Source of the DNA: JAABPW01 sp037132275
Lineage (GTDB): Bacteria > Verrucomicrobiota > Kiritimatiellia > CAIKKV01 > CAITUY01
Direction: 5' to 3'
NCBI GenBank assembly: GCA_037132275.1
Contig: JBAXPK010000004.1
Span: 10,027-74,026, forward strand
Length of the DNA stretch: 64,000 nt
Both the position numbers and the translations under genes were made by a program. Shown one piece after another: positions 62,431 to 64,000 of this stretch. Numbering within the stretch: position 1 is the stretch's first letter; each line of letters starts with the position of its first letter. The notes under the pieces were generated by a model, which was not told the origin of the DNA, did no database searches, and saw nothing but the letters and a program-made list of their open reading frames with translations.

Positions 62431-62901
62431 TTACGCCCAGGCTTCTTCCAGTATGTCGCCTTGCAAGCTGACGATGACATACTTGATCGGAACCTTGCGA
62501 GTGGCCTGTGAAGCGGCTTCCTTGGCGAGGGCCAGAAGTCCCCTGCAGCAAGGTACCTGCATGATCATCACGGTCAGGGTGTTGATCTTGGCCTCGTCAA
62601 TCCATGTCTTGATCTTCTCCACGTATTCCTCCTGCTCGGAATCCAGTTTGGGGCAGGCGATGGCGATGGATTTGCCTTTCAAATAGGCATTGTGATAGTT
62701 GCCGAGCGCATAGGCCACGCAATCGGCGGTCAATACTACGTCGGCTCCCTGAAAATAGGGTGCCATGGGATTTATCAGGTGCAACTGCAGCGGCCATTGG
62801 GCCAGTTGTGACTTCACAACGCCTTCCGGGCCGGCCGGGGCCGTCGAATCTTCACGCTTAAACGCCATCGTCTGACTTCCGGGACATCCACATGCGCTCA
62901 T
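62431..62901 (-). CDS. CGCPG-motif redox protein, ferredoxin-less form
   Basis: 156 residues. The N-terminal ACGCPGS is followed by a single alpha-beta domain: PYFQGADVVLTADCVAYALGNYH, AIACPKLDSEQE, MIMQVPCCRGLLALAKEA and VPIKYVIVSLQGD. Elsewhere this domain follows two 4Fe-4S ferredoxin motifs in one chain; here the ferredoxin part is absent. The conserved Cys residues suggest metal or redox chemistry. It begins 23 bases downstream of the hemerythrin gene and is probably in its operon. AGGATAAGT precedes the ATG. Confidence 0.7.
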   Translation of the reverse strand: MSACGCPGSQTMAFKREDSTAPAGPEGVVKSQLAQWPLQLHLINPMAPYFQGADVVLTADCVAYALGNYHNAYLKGKSIAIACPKLDSEQEEYVEKIKTWIDEAKINTLTVMIMQVPCCRGLLALAKEAASQATRKVPIKYVIVSLQGDILEEAWA

Positions 62902-62924
62902 ACTTATCCTGCTCTTTCCGGGGG

Positions 62925-63731
62925 TTACCCCTTCTCTAGTTTATCGATCATGCCAAGGTAAGTGTTGGCCTTGGCGCCAAATTGTTCATCGACAACGTTG
63001 AATTTTGAAAATAGTTGCCCCACCTGGGAGTCTGTCAGTTCGCGATTCATCCAGGGATAGAGGATTTCATCTTCCTTCCGGATATGCTCCTTTAGAAGGG
63101 CGCCGTAAGCGGTGAGATGCTCAATGATCAAGGCGGCATTGCCCTGCTCAAGTGCCGCAAGCGCCGTGCGGACATGGTGGCGGCCGATCTCATGTTCATT
63201 CATCATGACCGTCAGGATATCGGATCCGGCATCGAAATACTTGAATAGAATGTCCTCCTCCTTGGCGTGATGGAACCGGTCGGCATACTGCCGGATGAAA
63301 TCAATCACCTCGGCAACCGTTTGGCGGGTCTCGGGGTTCAAGCCCTTTTGGAGTCGTTCTATCAGGGCGGGCAGTTGGGCCAGGACACGCTTGATGTTGG
63401 TGTGTTCGTTGACCAACGCCTGGAGGGGCGGCGAGAGTTTCTGTGTGCCGGAGGTTGGGGTCTTGCGCTCGGTTTTGGGAAGCGCCGGGGTCTGGCCGGG
63501 GAAGATGACGGCGGCAATATTGGCGAACAAGGCCTGCTCCTGGGTCTCGGTCAGGTTATGGATGCTGACCACATCCTTGATCAGGCAGGTGCCCACGCTG
63601 CAGGTCACGCAACCGATTTCCGCCTTGGCTAGAATGTCGCCGACGGCGGGATAGGCATCAATCACATCCTTGATGTACAGCCCGATGACATCGGTCATGG
63701 TTTCTGGCTTTTTCTTTAAGTTGGCTGTCAT
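62925..63731 (-). CDS. Hemerythrin-domain protein with N-terminal Cys-rich (DUF1858/ScdA-N-like) domain
   Basis: 268 residues. The N-terminal 65 residues form a small helical domain with GCVTCSVGTC. After a Pro/Thr-rich linker comes a four-helix hemerythrin domain (about 100-230). It shows a full ligand-like set: VNEHTNI, RFHHAKEEDILF, NEHEIGRHHV and LLKEHIRKEDEILYPW, the usual di-iron binding pattern. Such proteins sense or bind O2 or NO or repair Fe-S clusters. ATG 63731 is favoured over an upstream in-frame ATG at 63806, since homology begins at residue 10. A possible FNR-type box is upstream. Confidence 0.82.
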   Translation of the reverse strand: MTANLKKKPETMTDVIGLYIKDVIDAYPAVGDILAKAEIGCVTCSVGTCLIKDVVSIHNLTETQEQALFANIAAVIFPGQTPALPKTERKTPTSGTQKLSPPLQALVNEHTNIKRVLAQLPALIERLQKGLNPETRQTVAEVIDFIRQYADRFHHAKEEDILFKYFDAGSDILTVMMNEHEIGRHHVRTALAALEQGNAALIIEHLTAYGALLKEHIRKEDEILYPWMNRELTDSQVGQLFSKFNVVDEQFGAKANTYLGMIDKLEKG

Positions 63732-63792
63732 TGATCCCGCACCTTTCTCGTACTTGATGGGACCATGATCGCAGAGAGGCGGAAAGAAGACC

Positions 63793-63806
63793 TTGATGGG
63801 GGTCAA
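63793..63806. promoter_or_regulatory. Possible FNR/DNR-family binding site
   Basis: TTGATGGGGGTCAA matches TTGAT-N4-ATCAA with one mismatch (GTCAA for ATCAA) and lies 62 bases upstream of the hemerythrin gene start. Hemerythrin and redox genes are commonly controlled by this regulator family. Prediction from a single site. Confidence 0.35.
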
Positions 63807-63943
63807 GTATTTGAAAAGTTGTTCCGGGGTGTCGTCGGAAAAGAAAGGGTGGTGTGAAGATGAATTATAGATATAGTTATATTAATGAATGCAGCCTTAT
63901 ATGGGTCTGGCGTCGTCGGCTTTTCGGGGAATCGTCTTTCCCT

Positions 63944-64000
63944 CCAGCGGGACAAGCCCGCTGGGGAGGATTTAGCTCCCGATGGGCCCAAGCCCGCTGG
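63944..64000. repeat. GC-rich inverted repeat with repeated CAAGCCCGCTGG unit
   Basis: Arms CCAGCGGG and CCCGCTGG (63944-63964) flank ACAAG and form an 8-base-pair hairpin. CAAGCCCGCTGG occurs again at 63989-64000, at the window edge, so the element may continue. No poly-T tract follows, so it is not a standard terminator. Confidence 0.45.

Overview
The window is 64 kb of bacterial chromosome. It reads as a Gram-negative, didermic, carbohydrate-oriented organism of the PVC type (Verrucomicrobiota/Kiritimatiellota-like). That placement is an inference. It rests on the mix of GHL10, DUF4091 and DUF2961-type glycan proteins, secreted proteins with a Verrucomicrobia-style N-terminal domain, outer-membrane genes (FadL-type channel, Wza-type exporter), an LpxC-like deacetylase, and moderately high GC. 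A 16S or ribosomal-protein marker would be needed to settle it; none is present.

Layout. 1-8.4 kb: tail of a CBM9-like protein, small membrane proteins, a GHL10 lipoprotein, a translationally coupled carA-guaA pair, a thioredoxin-fold protein and a stand-alone helicase-associated-domain protein. 8.6-14.5 kb: PilB/GspE-type ATPase, PilC/GspF-type platform protein and an 847-residue REC-GAF-GGDEF-REC-HD-GYP regulator. 14.6-24.4 kb: a signalling locus in which an operon on the minus strand (ketosynthase - 7TM histidine kinase - second kinase - NtrC-family regulator) faces a FadL-family outer-membrane channel gene. That gene carries a consensus sigma-54 promoter and is followed by an overlapping receiver-kinase fusion. 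24.4-28.6 kb: radical SAM/B12 protein, LpxC-like protein, pseudouridine synthase and a RhaM-type mutarotase. 28.7-39.6 kb: sugar catabolism, with fucI on the plus strand and a nine-gene minus-strand array (XRE-cupin regulator, GH88 hydrolase, cupin, KDG kinase, KDPG aldolase, Gfo/Idh dehydrogenase, SDR, xylulokinase, xylose isomerase). 39.6-41.5 kb: a DUF2961 remnant and a DUF4091 protein. 41.8 kb: tRNA-Phe.

43.9-62.3 kb is a largely complete Wzx/Wzy-type exopolysaccharide cluster: BY-kinase-like ATPase, Wza-type exporter, Wzz/Wzc-type chain-length protein, initiating sugar-phosphate transferase, four glycosyltransferases, polymerase/ligase, flippase, two deacetylase-family proteins, a GNAT and two CelD-like acyltransferases. 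Two paralogous secreted proteins of a family I cannot name (here 'WNTPI' proteins, 41.9-43.9 and 52.9-54.0 kb) are divergent from the two blocks of exopolysaccharide genes. The right end holds a hemerythrin protein and a CGCPG-motif redox protein behind a possible FNR-type box.

The best candidate for an undescribed system is 14.6-24.4 kb. A ketosynthase whose second active-site His is replaced by Ser is co-transcribed with two paralogous kinases and a sigma-54 activator, and faces a sigma-54-driven hydrophobic-compound channel. The second candidate is the pair of WNTPI proteins tied to exopolysaccharide export.
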